From: Synanceia verrucosa
Taxonomy: Eukaryota > Chordata > Actinopteri > Perciformes > Synanceiidae
Reading direction: 5' to 3'
Assembly: GCA_029721515.1 (NCBI GenBank)
Contig: CM056569.1
Span: forward strand, 17,112,507-17,176,506
DNA: 64,000 nucleotides
The translations under genes were made by a program, and so were the position numbers. The notes under the pieces were generated by a model. It saw only the letters and a program-made list of their open reading frames with translations, was not told where the DNA came from and made no database searches. Below, piece after piece: positions 49,055 to 61,646 of the stretch (the first letter of the stretch is position 1; each line of letters starts with the position of its first letter).

Positions 49055-49629
49055 CAGTCTCTCCAGGATTTTGCTGAGTTTTCTTTTTGTGATTGTTGCG
49101 ATCAAAAATGCAATGACTTTTCTAAGTAATCCCAATACAATTTGTGGAGATTTTTGTGAATTTTTTGCAAAAAAATGGCGGTAATTGTAAGTCGACAAAA
49201 ACATTGAGATTTTTAAAAAACAAACTAATAATGAAAAATAGTTGCCGTGCTGTTGTCGTGAAAGCATTTTGAGATATTTAGCGGTGGAGAAGTGGCTGTC
49301 CAGTGATGATGTCCTTTTGTGCTCCTCCACAGGGAGTGTAGAGAAGTTTTTCCCACTTTCATTTGAAACATCAGGAAACTGTTTCACGTGATCTTTTCCT
49401 GTTATTTTTGTTGGCAAATGCGAGATGTTGGTCCTTTTTCATCCTGGATCTCAATGGGCAATGTGATGTTGTGTCACGTTGGTGACTGTCACGCAACGAA
49501 TCGTGTCATTTCTGTCTTTTTCCTAATAATACGAGAAAATTGCAGGAATTTCTGAATAGATGGGAGCCACCGCAAATTTTGACGATTGGTTGAATTTGCG
49601 TTAATTATTGTGATTTAATGGAGGGACTG
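49055..49629 (-). mobile_element. Inverted-repeat element with CGGBP1-like finger relic
   Basis: Ends CAGTCTCTCCAGGATTTTG and the complement of CAGTCCCTCCATTAAATC. On the minus strand 49417-49037 reads ITGKDHVKQFPDVSNESGKN … LPVEEHKRTSSLDSHFSTAKYLK, which resembles the zinc-finger start of CGGBP1-like, hAT-derived proteins with its cysteines lost. Target duplication not seen. Probably a non-autonomous hAT-type element. Confidence 0.6.
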
Positions 49630-50249
49630 CTTAATGAGCTTGCAAGGAATGGTCTGCCGTGCCTGCCTGTTTGTTAGCAGGGCAGACCATGGTCAGTGAT
49701 GGCCTCCTCCTTTAGCTGTGCCATCGGTAGCTTAACTGTTTGTGCTGAGAGGGAACATCTCACTGTTTAGCGAGCTAGTTCACTTTCACACACTCCGGTC
49801 TTATTTTATTATTGGTTGACTTCTTGCTGTTTTGGAGTCGCTGCTTTCCTCTTGTTTCTGCTTCACTTAAAAAGCTTTCACTGGCAAACTGGTGTAATGA
49901 TTTTATTGTGAGGGGTATTTCACCAAGCAAGCAGAGCTTCTTTTGACACATACTCCTCAATAAAAACAACAAATCAACCAGGTGTTTTAAAGGAATAATA
50001 ATAACTTAGCTGAGAGAAGACAGACGGTTCTGATTCAGAAGTAACAATATATATTCATATTTTAGATAAAGATGGTTAGAGGGGAAAATGTATATTGTCT
50101 GTTTAATATTCAGAAAGGACAGAAAGGGCTTTAGAAAGCTGATTTTATGGCTAAAAAATGTGAGTGTTGGATTTTATTTTTTGGATATGGACCAAAACTA
50201 AATGATGATCATGTGCTCGTAATATTAAATAAATATATTAAGTACTTTA
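49630..50249. other. No gene; one hairpin
   Basis: ATGGTCTGCC … GGCAGACCAT at 49649-49690 forms an imperfect inverted repeat. Nothing else recognised. Confidence 0.5.
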
Positions 50250-50253
50250 TTAA

Positions 50254-50520
50254 AGTGATAGTTCAGAATTTTGGACATAGGGCCTCATTTCCAAGTGAGC
50301 CGGAGTGTTGGAGACGTGTGGAGACAGTTTTCAACAAATTTCATTCAGTCCTTCTAGTTGCAGAGTTCACTGGTGCTAGGCTAACGCAAGTCAATGGTTC
50401 TAGTTTAGTCTACCATTAAAAACAGTCTTACCCACTCCACAGTGCACCTGAGGCAAATAAGTTCTAACACCAGACTCACTTGAAAATGACGCCCTATGTC
50501 CAAAATTCTGAACTGTCACT
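50254..50520. mobile_element. TTAA-flanked palindromic MITE
   Basis: 267 bp between TTAA at 50250-50253 and 50521-50524. Ends AGTGATAGTTCAGAATTTTG and the complement of AGTGACAGTTCAGAATTTTG; similarity extends about 40 bp through GACATAGGG. The abundant fish AAAGTGACAGTTCAGAATTT-type MITE. Confidence 0.88.
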
Positions 50521-50524
50521 TTAA

Positions 50525-51774
50525 AAGCGTTTTACCATGTTCTATGACCATTCCTCGTCATTTCCCCATCGTATTGTTAGCTTATTATTAACATTCTGTT
50601 GACATACAGCCATAACATCATATCATGTACTAAGTACTGTATCCTGCCACAGGAACATAGAAATAAAACATATTAATGGACAAACTGATAGCTATGTTAG
50701 TGAAGGCCCTGCAGGGTGAATAATAATAATCACAATAATTTACTGCATGAAGTCTGATGGCATGACTTAATGGACTTCAAAATGAGTTTGGGTTTATCAA
50801 GAAAAAAAGATATGTAACAAATATGGCTCCTTCTAAACCCATTTTCAGAACCATTGCTTTACGTCTTCCTTCCCCACAATCCCTAAGGCGCAAACAAAAG
50901 GAAAAGACAAACTGCCCCCCTCCCCCCACGCACTACTGTAATCTGCAGCTCCTAAGCATGCCATAAAATCCTGTCAGCCGCCATCATGACTTTAAGTGTT
51001 CACAGAAGAGTAAAGCGTCACTTCCAAAGTGGAGAAAGAACAAGAGCAACATTTAAACAGTTGAACATGGAGCTGCTTTGTTTCTGTTTGTCACAGAGCA
51101 GAAATGAAGCCATTACTGCAAAATCAATAACAACAACCAAATACATGACTTTAGTACATTTTAGTCATTATTTTGTTGTAAAGTTGGTCTTTGAAAAGAC
51201 TCCACTTCCACTCTGATGTATTTTAGTGCTTCCTCTTTGTATGATTATTGATTGGCCTTGAGGAGAGCAGGACTCTTTGGAGCAATTACTGGTTAATTGT
51301 CAGCTCACTGTGGAGATTTCAAAACAATTTCAGGGTAAACTGTGCTCTCACTCAGAGCCCTGCCTCTGTTTTTAGCCTTGCTACCATCATGGTTACATGT
51401 CGGCTACATGCACTATCATTTTATGGAAATGTGTGTTGGTATGTCCACCACTTTGGTCCTGGAATGAAATGCTGGATGGACATTGTGTATTGGATTACGT
51501 GATGTATCCTCATGGTTACAGTGATCCCAGGCTCTTCTGCTACAGGTAGCACCACCATGAGGCTGACAGGTTGAAGAGGGATGTCTTGACAACAGGGGGA
51601 TGGATTGCCATGACATTTGGAGCAGGCATTCATGTTTCTCTCAGGATGAATGGTTGTAACTTTGGTGACACCGTAACCTTTTTAAGCCATCATCAGGTAA
51701 ATAATGTAAAGCAACTCATTCTTAAAAATATAAGATAATACATATGTATGAAAATCCTTCATTTGTAAATGCAG
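50525..51774. other. No gene or recognised repeat
   Basis: Single-copy-looking DNA; overlapping open frames at 51248-51633 have no domain. Confidence 0.5.
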
Positions 51775-51780
51775 AAATTT

Positions 51781-52082
51781 CAGGGTTCCTATGTGTCCTG
51801 GAAAATCTGGAAAATCATTGTTCAATCAATTTTCTAGTCATGGAAAATAAGAAAAAGGTCAAATGTTCTGGAAATAGTTAAGTTATCCTGGCAAATTATT
51901 TATGCAAGCAGCTTAAGTAAGGTTAAGTAACTTTTAACCTGTTTGCTGTCGCTCGCAAGGAATCGGGAGGATAAATAATTTTCCAGGATAACTTAACCGT
52001 TTCCAGGACATTTGACCATTTTTCTCATTTTCCATGACTGGAAAGTCATTTTCCAGGTTTTCCAGGACACGTTGGAACCCTG
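51781..52082. mobile_element. 302 bp near-palindromic MITE
   Basis: Ends CAGGGTTCCTATGTGTCCTG and the complement of CAGGGTTCCAACGTGTCCTG. Most of each half pairs with the other (TCAAATGTTCTGGAAATAGT TAAGTTATCC with its complement on the right), so the strand can fold into one long hairpin. Flanks share AAATTT (51775-51780 and 52083-52088). Confidence 0.85.
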
Positions 52083-52088
52083 AAATTT

Positions 52089-53840
52089 GCATTGTTGCAG
52101 CAATACGGTGGGTATTTCAGCCTTAATTCTACATAAAACACCATATAGAGGTGTAATTTAGAGCTGAAACATTCAGAGGGCTTGTTGATTAGCTGATCGA
52201 CATGGTAACCACAAATAATATTGACAATCAAATAATAGTTTTAGTCATTTTTCAAAGAAAGTTGTCACTTTTCAATTTACTAGTGATGTGTGATGCCACT
52301 GATTTCATGCTGGTATTTATACAGAGACTTAATGTGTTAGGAAGATTACATTTCAACATTTCTTAAATGTGATATTAGCTGGTTTTGTTGGCTTCTATTG
52401 TAAACTGTTATAAAGCGAAAACAAGGTGTCGTCATGGCGTGGATTATTTTCTTGTTACATTTCTGAAATGACGGGAACATGTTTACTTTTTTAAATAGTC
52501 ATAACTGCATAAATATGCTGGTTGATTCGTGACATACTGTGTAAGGGTTAAGTGGTGATTTTGTACGTTAGATTATCTGAGGTCAACAGGGCACAGCTGG
52601 AGAGCAGTTTTGTTTTTTCAGAACAGGTTTCATGAAGCTTGTTGAGTTTGTGGTTAACCTCATCCTTGATGAGACAGGGCTACACCTTAACCACACTGAC
52701 AGAGATGCTGTGAGGTATCACTGTGAAAACACCAAAGCAGCGTCGACACCCACTGCAAATCAGCATCACAGCAGGTTGAAAGACAGCCACAGGTCTGTTT
52801 TGTTTTTTGACAAGAAGAAGGAACAACACCTTTCAGCTCTCAGTTCTCACTTCCTTTATGTCGTTGCAGCCTCACTGCTTCATCAGCTTCACTTCCTGTG
52901 TTACCGTTCCTAGTTCTTATCAGCTCCTAAAGAAAAACTCAACAGAAATCAAACCAAATGGCCTCATTGTTGAATATCTGTGACTGGCAGCTGAGCGTGG
53001 TTATGAAAATATATGTTTATTAGAACATTTTGCCAATTAATCTGACTTTTTTAAACAAAACAAGCCAATGGTTCCAATTTAACAAAAATAAATTGATTTG
53101 ATAAACTGAGTTATGGTTATTAGCAGTTACATAGTCAGGCTTGTTTGGCAAACTTTTCTGTCATAGTCCGGTCTGAAGTCCTGCACTTTATTTTCTTATT
53201 ATCTCAGTTTGTATTTTCCACGGAGCAGTCAGCACAGTGAAGCTAAGGCCACATGAAAAAGCAGAGAGGCATATCAGCTCATTTTTCAGAATGTCTTTCA
53301 TAATGTGGTTGTGCATGTTTTCATAGGTTGGCTCCGGATTGAGGTGAACCATTCTGACTCGTTTGTGCACCGCTGGTTGTTTACATATGTACAGACTGAA
53401 TGTGTTCAGTTTTCTTACATAGTCATACGTCTGCAATTGAAATACGTAGTGTCTCTTCAATATGAACCTGCATGTTTCAGAGCCACATCTGGCTTATTTA
53501 TTCTTTCCAAATCATCTGACGAGTTAATATTAATAATATGAAGCCATTCAGCATATGTTGGCACAAACACAGACCACTGCCCGTTTTCCCATTTTCTTCA
53601 GTTGACCGGGTGAATCTAACCTCTCACTGTCTCATGATAAATGTTTTTCTACAAAGTGATTATTTGCACAGCAGAAGAAGAACAAATCAATTTCCTTTCA
53701 CGCCTGAAAGAACCTGTGAGGATCCATCTCTATACCAAGTGTCAAATGGCGTCATGACAGGAATACAGCATGTGTTTCCTTTCCACTTTATAGAGAAATG
53801 CACAGTTCATGTAATTCTGGATGATGGTCTCATAACCTCC
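52089..53840. other. No confirmed gene; exon-like open frame at 52618-52916
   Basis: TTTTGTTTTTTCAG at 52608-52621 resembles a splice acceptor. A frame then opens (MKLVEFVVNLILDETGLHLN HTDRDAVRYHC) to 52916, with a possible donor CAG|GTCTGT at 52793. It does not match ADAM prodomain sequence and I recognise no family. Confidence 0.25.
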
Positions 53841-54020
53841 CTTTAAGACCTTAACCCCACTGAGAATCTTTGGGACGTGTTGGAGAAGGCTTTGTGCAGC
53901 AGTCAGACTCTACCATCATCAACGCAAGATCTTGGTGAAAAATGAATGCAACACAGCGCGCATTCCCTGTGGCGTTGTTTCGATAAGCTTCTGCAATGTC
54001 ACAAGATTTATTTCCATCCA
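53841..54020 (+). mobile_element. Tc1-like 3' fragment, family E copy 2
   Basis: ACCTTAACCCCACTGAGAAT … TTGGTGAAAAATGAATGCA … GCTTCTGCAATGTCACAAGA is the complement of part of 30725-31283. It translates DLNPTENLWDVLEKALCSSQ, the C-terminal transposase block. No ends retained. Confidence 0.85.
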
Positions 54021-55239
54021 GTGTATTTTAATTCTGTTTTTACACAAGGAGCATTTTAAGTTTCATGTCTCCACTGAGCAGTCTGGGAGTTTTTCAAAAT
54101 AAAACCATTTCAGAGGTATTGCTGTTGTTCTTCTCCATGACTGCAGCCGCTAGTATGGGTTGCATTGAATCAACAAAATAAAACGTGATTAAAAATAATG
54201 ATTGAGTAATGCTTTAACTTTAATCTCACCATGGCTAATAAATTAGCGCTGAAATCCCTAAAAACACTACGATACACACTATGATTTTCACTACTATAGT
54301 AGTGTAGAGCTTGCAGGTCTGGTTCATCATATATTGTCACAAGGGTTATGAGGGAAGGTGAACAGGTGAGCCAGGGGCTGGGCTGGTCAGCTCATAGAGA
54401 CATGACTGCATGTCAACAGGTCAGTTTGAGAGTTAGTATTGCAGGGACACATAGTAGGTCTGCGGGAACCCAGTCAATGAGCTGGTCAACAACGTGTCAG
54501 TCAGAGGGTTGGAACAGATTTCTATGAAGAAACTATGAAGGTGCTGTCCCTCTGCTATCAACCATGACGTTTAACTGATCGTCACGTACATTTATCAGTG
54601 AACCACAAAGTCTAGCCTGATTCCTGGGATATCACCACGGATATTATCAAAGACACTATTTCGCCCTCCTTTGAGCACTCTCTGAAGAGTATCAGTGGTT
54701 GCACGCCACCTATAAGGGAGGAAGAAGCTCTGTCTGTGGTGTCTGACTGGTGGAGACGTGTTGACACATGATCTCTCCTGGACAAAGGAAGCATTAAGGC
54801 TGAAGCTCAGCTCCAGCAGCATGACAGCGCTGTCAGTGCCCCTCCAGAGAGCTTCATCTGAGAGCAACTGGGCCTCGATCGCTTACTGTATTTAATATCC
54901 AACATGTGATAGTCTCATTTAGCTACTCAGGACAATAATGAAGAGCTTTACTTGAATGGAGACATTGACTCTCTGGTAGTTGCTGTTGTCCTGTTGGTCC
55001 CAGCAGCCCTAGGGGCATGGCTGAGTCAGACCTTCAGCAGCAGAGCATTTTCATGTGATGCGTCTAGACGCCTCCATTTCAGGAGACAAAGGAGAGGTCT
55101 GTGTGTTGTTTAACCAAATATTCATCCATTCAACCTTTTTTTTTATTCTAGAGAGATCATGTTGATATAAGCGAAGCAAATATGAACACATAAACACATA
55201 CAGAGCTGAACAAATATTACAAATAAATTTTTGTGTCAA
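54021..55239. other. No gene or recognised repeat
   Basis: Single-copy-looking DNA. Confidence 0.5.
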
Positions 55240-55650
55240 ATATCCTCCAGCATCATGTCCTTCACTTTAACTGGACTCTTTCTTCCTCACTGAGTTCACT
55301 ACTCAGGAGTGAGGAATTTAAACTGAATTCACTTTTTAGACCCAAATTTGATCCAAAACACTGGAATTCAGTGAGAAGTCAGAAATGAATCTAGTAAATA
55401 AGTGAAGAATTTAACATCTCTGTCAATAAATAATAATAATGTGCTTTGAATTTCTACTTTTTTTTGTAAAACAGTAAATTTTAAAATTCTTGGATAACAA
55501 CAATAATAATTATTTTTTAACATTGAAGACAAAATTTTGATAAAAGAGCTTGCACATACAGTACTGGTGAATTTACCATTACAGAAACATTAAAAATATA
55601 CTAGTAATCATCAGTACTGTTAATTTAGAGCAGCGGTGGTAAACACCTGA
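55240..55650 (+). repeat. Dispersed repeat B, copy 4
   Basis: The most complete interior: shares CATGTCCTTCACTTTAACTG to GAATTCAGTGAGAAGTCAGA with copies 1 and 2, and AAATTCTTGGATAACAACAA to GTTAATTTAGAGCAGCGGTGG with copy 3, which links the two halves into one family. Confidence 0.82.
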
Positions 55651-57112
55651 CATCCTGTGTAGTGTAATTTATTTATTCTGTATATAGTCTGACATTCTGT
55701 GCAATACATTTGTGCATTTCCTGTTTATAGTGTCAGTATTTATCCTGTTGTAAATTCACACTCATTCATATTTGTTTATACGACAATTTATTTTTATGCT
55801 TATTTTTGAATTTACATTCTAAGATTTATATACTTATTTTTCATAATAATTTCTAATTTTTTATACTTATTCTTGTGCACTGAAAAGGGAGAAGTGTGAC
55901 AATTTTGTTGTACAATGATATAATGATGATGAAGTTCATTCTGTTCTGTTGTATTCTATTCTACACTGAGTGGAGGAATGATACTTTGTACAGCAATACA
56001 GCACAGTATGGAAATACTCAACACACACATGAACACACATCACAAATGAAACAAAAGAACAGAGTTAAAACAGTCGCATTCTGCAGTGGACTAGTTTTTT
56101 GTCATGATGGCTTTACATTGTCCTAAGTTTCAGTGGCTTGTAAGGTGTGCAGATATCAAGATATATGGGAGCTTTGCAAACCGATCAGAAGCCAAAGTGA
56201 AACACAGAACCTCCACAATGCATGCACACTGTGTCCAGCTGTTTATCCTCTCGGCCCCCTCATTAGAGCAAATTTTGTGAGCACACCAAAGCCAGGCTGC
56301 CTGTCTGCTCTGCCTCTGCCTCCAAAAGAGCCCATTAGTTTTCTTCTTGGAAGTAGCACAGCGCTTTGACCCCGGCTACACTGTGTGGCTCTGCAGCTGA
56401 TGCTCTGAGAGGGGAGAGAAAGGCTCGTTGTGTGTTTGTGTAATTATTCAACATCAACGCTGCTGATGAGTTGTTCCACATCCACTGGCACATTTTTAAT
56501 GAGCATTCATGGTAGAAGATAGTGCACACCTCCTCCTTTTATAGAGATGGGGAGGAAGAATCAAGCACAGGAATATGGTGAGCTTGGTAAACTTTAGAAA
56601 ATCATCACTCCAAATCTATTGTGTGTGTTATCCAAAGTGTCCGTTATCAATATGCACACATAAAAAATAACGTATAAAGGAGGTGGACGGCAGGACTGGA
56701 GACAAACAAGTCTTCCCCACAAATTATTCACCATATATATTGATCTAGACATACTTGACCTGATTCATATGAGTTATATTTGTGCCACATTCCTGAGAGA
56801 GAAAGTGAAGAGACACCTTACAGTATGTATACATAAAAAGAGACAACTAGAGAAGCATGAGAACATCTCAAAAAAATCAAGGATTACTCAACGCTATGCA
56901 TGTCCTTGTGGAGAGACATTATAGTTATTGCCAAGTCTGACTGATTCATCATGTTGAGACAATGAAGACTGAACAGCAAACAGCTGGAGACACCTCTTTA
57001 GAGTGTGATGACATTGTAATCGACCAATGACATATTGGATGATTCTACACAGGGTTACAAACACAAAACAGGCTGTTTCTATGTTTCTTATTTTTTCCTG
57101 CACATATTTTTG
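55651..57112. other. No gene or recognised repeat
   Basis: AT-rich at 55651-55900. Nothing else recognised. Confidence 0.45.
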
Positions 57113-57262
57113 ACCTGTTAGCACTGTCGCCTCACAGCAAAAAGGTGCAAGGTTTGAATCCCGGGCACGGGGCCTTTCTGTGTGGAGTTTTATGTTCTCC
57201 CTGTGTCTGTGTGGGTTCTCTCTGGTACTCCGGCTTCCTCCCACCATCCAAAAACATGCATG
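57113..57262 (+). mobile_element. SINE 5' part
   Basis: GTTAGCACTGTCGCCTCACA … AGGTTTGAATCCC (mutated B box) … CCACCATCCAAAAACATGCA; the 3' half is missing. Same family as 32508-32858. Confidence 0.8.
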
Positions 57263-57335
57263 GAGGACACTGACCTTTTTTAACATCCATCACAGTTAAC
57301 AGACTGACTCGTTTCCTGTGTGCTGGGGTTATTTG

Positions 57336-57960
57336 TAGAGGTGTCCTGATACAACTTTTCACTTCTGATATGATACCGATATTACAGCCTTGAGTATTGG
57401 CCGATACCAATATTGATCTAATCTAATGTCAGCACTAATCATACAAACTTTTATTACTTATTTTGTAGTATGGAGTGTTAGAAAAGGCTTGATCAAGTGA
57501 TATTATTCAAACAGAGAACAATAGTCAACAGTAGGTCTGAGAAAAACTGACCCCTTTATTATTAACCAATGGATTACATCATCCATCCATCCATTTTCTA
57601 CCACTTATCCTCATAGGGTTGCGGGGGGGCTGGAGCCTATCCCAGCTGTTTTAGGGTGAAAGGCAGGGTACACCCTGGACAAGTCTCCAGTTCATCACAG
57701 GACACATAGAGACAACCACTCACACTCACATTCACACCTACAGTCACTTTAAATTAGCCAATCAACCTAATCCCCATGCATGTTTTTGGATGGTGGGAAG
57801 AAGCCGCAGTACCAGAGAGAACCCATACAGACATGAGGAGAACATACAAACTCCACACAGAAAGGCCCTGGGCACCAGTACCTGCCCTGGATTACATCAA
57901 TTTAACCTTAAACATGAGAATATTCTACAATTTAAATTGACCCTGAACAATAACCTCAAT
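57336..57960 (+). mobile_element. hAT-like element left end, interrupted by a SINE
   Basis: TAGAGGTGTCCTGATACAAC then GATATGATACCGATATTACA and TTGGCCGATACC, like the hAT end at 7484. The right end was not found, so the 3' limit is approximate. SINE inserted at 57582. Confidence 0.6.
57582..57887 (-). mobile_element. SINE with 12 bp target duplication
   Basis: 306 bp, minus strand. TGGATTACATCA occurs at 57570-57581 and 57888-57899. The tail (ATGGATGGATGG) is intact; the tRNA-like head is cut just 3' of the B box, so the insertion is 5'-truncated. Confidence 0.87.
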
Positions 57961-60049
57961 AAATCCAATAAAATCAAAAATATGTTTTTCTTGCAAAAAT
58001 GCTCCTGCTGTTTTTTAGTGATGCTGCTTCAAATGTTGATGAGTTTGGCCGTATTAAAATTCCTGGTTCTGTTCCACCACAGGAAACTGATTCATGACCA
58101 GTTTTGCTCTCAGCTTCAATGTCTTTTTCAGACTTGCATTACCTCCATATACTTAGTCCATAAACTAGCTGCATGTAGTTGTATGCCTCCACACTGTTCA
58201 CTGTTGTGCTTCTCCAGGAATAAAGGTCGTTGGTCATAGACAGCAGGTGATCACTGTTTGCTAAGCTTCATGTTTCTCCACATTAAATCACACCCTTTGC
58301 CAGTTTCTAATTAAGCCATAGGGGATATTTGACTATAATCTTCAGTCACCTGCGACGGAAAGCAATCAGCTTTTTATTCCTCATCCCTTTGATGAAAACG
58401 CTGTGTAAATACTGCTCTGAATCAGGAGGATGGAGCTGAATTTCACACTCTGCTGTCTGTGCACAAGCTTCAATCGAATTAACGTTCGAGGACTGCCACG
58501 TCTTTTTATATAGCAGAGCAAATTGTCTGCAGTAAAAGGGGTGAGAAAGCTAGATCATGTTCCATTACGATCTCACTCAATGAATAATACAATAGGCCCC
58601 CCTGGACCAAATGGAGATTGGGCTCATCTTTTCATGTCCGTCTTGCATTTGGCCACTTGTGCTCAGGGATGTGCCGCCGGAGTGTCTCCTGCCTGGTCAG
58701 TAAGTGAGCCACACAGAGGCTGAATGAGGCCAGACGTCCTCACAGTGCCCTCCTTACATCTGTAACTCTACAGCGTCCGTCCAGGGACGTCCTGACATTT
58801 GAATAGAGACCCTTTCGTCCCCAGACATGACAAAGGTCACCTTTTCTTCTTGTGGGATAAAATGGAGCCAATGCATTTTTCGTAGTATGATGACCTTTGA
58901 CGAGACATCAAACAATAATCTCTTCTTTTTCCTTTGTGGCACAGCGGAGCAGTAGGAAAAGTGCAAATTCTTATCAGGTGCAACCAAACTTTTTTTCTTT
59001 ATCTGCACTTTATTTGCATGAGATAAGTAACTAACAGATGAATAAATTTGATACAATCGCAGCGAGGGCTTTTGCTTTTCCTTCTCTGTCTCTTTTTGTT
59101 ATCAATGCCCGACTCCATCAACATGAAAGACTGCGGTCCTGCTGATCCAACGTTTCATTTGCAGGAGATTATGCTTTTAGCAATCAAGCTTGGCAGTATC
59201 ATAAAATCAAACAGGGATGTCAGCAAGCAAAGAAAGAAGCTATGAATATCATTCAAGCTTTTCCTTACGTTGCACTTTCTTCAAAGCACAGATTCAGTGG
59301 GAAAGTGTAGTATGCAGAGATGGAGTGAGGCCTCACACATGAGACCAGTACTCCCATTACTCTGAGCCTGCATGGTACTGGGGAATGACACAGCAGTTTG
59401 TTAGTCACTTTGTGTCGGGGTGTCATTTAATGTTGTTTAATGCTCCACACATAGCTGGTCATGCAGAATACAAAGAAGGAACAGGACTTTCAACCAGGAG
59501 ATGCAAAGTGCTGTTGACTTATTTTGAAGTGATGTTAAAAGTGATGTTTTTTCCTAACCCTACCTCAGTGTTTTAGTTGTCTAAACATAACCACAACAGC
59601 TTATCATTATGACAGGAGGCTGTAACAGAAAAAAACACATTTTTAATGCCTTTACGTGTTACACTACTAGTTATAATTTTTTATTTTATTTAAATTTTTT
59701 ATTTAATTCATTGATTAAAATCAAAACAATTCACTATACAGTATACACAAATGTTCCCAAATCTGAAGAGAGCAGAATGAAGACTAATCTTATATAATCT
59801 GCCCCTTTACTCCAAGAAAGCAGTCAACCACACAACAATCAATAGCAAAATAATAGTAATAATGAAATAAAATAGCTGTCGACCAACAGTCTCATTCCAT
59901 TTTACTTTCCAAAATACAATTCTGCCATTCACAACTAAACAAAATAAAAAGAAATGTACCTTTCCTGACCACACAATAGGTCTTCACATACTAGGTTAAA
60001 ATTACTTTTATGATTACTCTGTAACATCACCTGAGATGCCAGATATTTT
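57961..60049. other. No gene or recognised repeat
   Basis: Single-copy-looking intronic DNA. Confidence 0.45.
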
Positions 60050-60600
60050 CAAAGTAAAACTCCTTACTGTATTAAAAGGAGGACAGACAGAAGATCATTT
60101 CAAACTAAAACTCCTCATTGTAATATAAGGAGGACAAACACTAGATCATTTCAAAGTAAAGCTCCATGTTGTAATAAATTGAGGACAAACACCAGATCAT
60201 TTCAAAGTAAAGCTCCATGTTGTAATAAATTGAGGACACACACCAGATCATTTCAAAGTAAAGCCCCATGTTGTAATGAATTTGGGACAGACACCAGATC
60301 ATTTCAACGTAAAGCTCCTTACTGTAGGGAAGACAGGCAGCAGATAATTTCAAAATAAACCTCCTTTTTGTAATAAAGGGGGACAGACAGCAGATCATTT
60401 CAAAGTAAAGCTCCTTATTGTAGTAAAAGGAGGACAGACCGCAGATAACTTCAAAGTAAAACTCCTGATTGTAATAAAAGGAGGACAGACAGCAGATAAT
60501 TTCAAAGTAAAGGTCTTTATTGTAATAAAAGGAGGACAGACAGCAGATCATTTCAAAGTAAAGCTCCTTACTCTAATAAAAGGAGGACAGGCAGCAGATC
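60050..60600. repeat. 51 bp minisatellite, about 11 units
   Basis: Unit pattern: CAAAGTAAAGCTCCTTATTG then TAATAAAAGGAGGACAGACA GCAGATCATTT. Unit starts step by about 51 bp (CTCC at about 60060, 60110, 60161, 60212 and so on to 60565). Some units share variants (ATGTTGTAATAAATTGAGGAC in units 3-5), showing local spread. As the period is 17 codons, the minus strand stays open at 60141-60551 with a repeating CLSS-YYN-ELYFEMI pattern; this is a by-product of the repeat. Confidence 0.93.
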
Positions 60601-61432
60601 TCTCTTTTCTACTCTTTAATCACAAAGCTGACAGGAAGTAGTGAAAATCAGTCCACACAGTAAAAGTCTTCTCACTTCATCTTTATTCATGAGCTCCAGT
60701 TCTAAAGTCAAAGTCATGACAACAGTTGATGAAAGAGGAAAAGAGACATTTGATTTGTTTTTCTGTCCTCCTGTTATAAAGGTAGTTGAAGGACATAAAA
60801 TAACAGTATGATTTTTTGGATTAGTAACTGTAATGTGATTACTTCAGTTAACAATAGTAACGTGTTACATTACTGTATTACACATGCGTGGAAGTTCTGT
60901 CTGCTGTGTGAGGTTACTCTGCAGCAGCCTGGTTTAATGAACAGTGTGATGTCACTGCGTTCTCAAAGGCAGCAGGCTCATCAATGAACAGCACCTATCC
61001 TGCTGCTAGACACTAATGCATATTTACACATATCTATTCAGCAGTGACATGGCTCCAGAAACATCTCTCCTCAGAGCCAGTCTCCACCAAAATACTGCAC
61101 AGTCAGCAAAGAGAATTTCAAGGACAGGAAACAGTCACAGCACTGTTTGCTGAGGGATCAGCCTACACGGCTCCACATTGTTCCCATCTTTATGCTCACT
61201 GTGTCATATTAGGTAATCATTGAGCCTGAAAACCTTGTTGTGACTTCATGTTGGGCCATCCCAGCCATGCTGACATGTCTGCCTGCTGAAGTGATAAAGA
61301 CTGGCCTCGCTGGAAATACCAGCTGAACCTGTTGCTTTTTATGTTTGGTGCCAATGTTAACGTGTCGATTTTTAATGAGTGCCCTGTGGTCGGCAGCAAT
61401 AATAGAGAGTGAAAATGAGCGATATGAGAGAT
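60601..61432. other. No gene or recognised repeat
   Basis: Single-copy-looking DNA. Confidence 0.5.
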
Positions 61433-61521
61433 ATATATGTATATATACATATACATTATAATGATATACGTATACACGTATATCGTATATATATATGTAT
61501 ATATGTGTGTGTATATATACG

Positions 61522-61565
<44 letters not shown>

Positions 61566-61646
61566 CACACACATACACACATATATGTGTGTATGTATAT
61601 ATATATATATATATATATACATACGTATATACGCTGTATACACGTG

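Noticed and set aside
60141..60551. 136-codon minus-strand gene
   Set aside because: The frame exists only because the satellite period is a multiple of three; the peptide is a 17-residue repeat with no known domain or splice context.
60050..60600. CRISPR-like array (regular repeats)
   Set aside because: The repeats are contiguous 51 bp units without unique spacers, in a vertebrate intron; it is a minisatellite.
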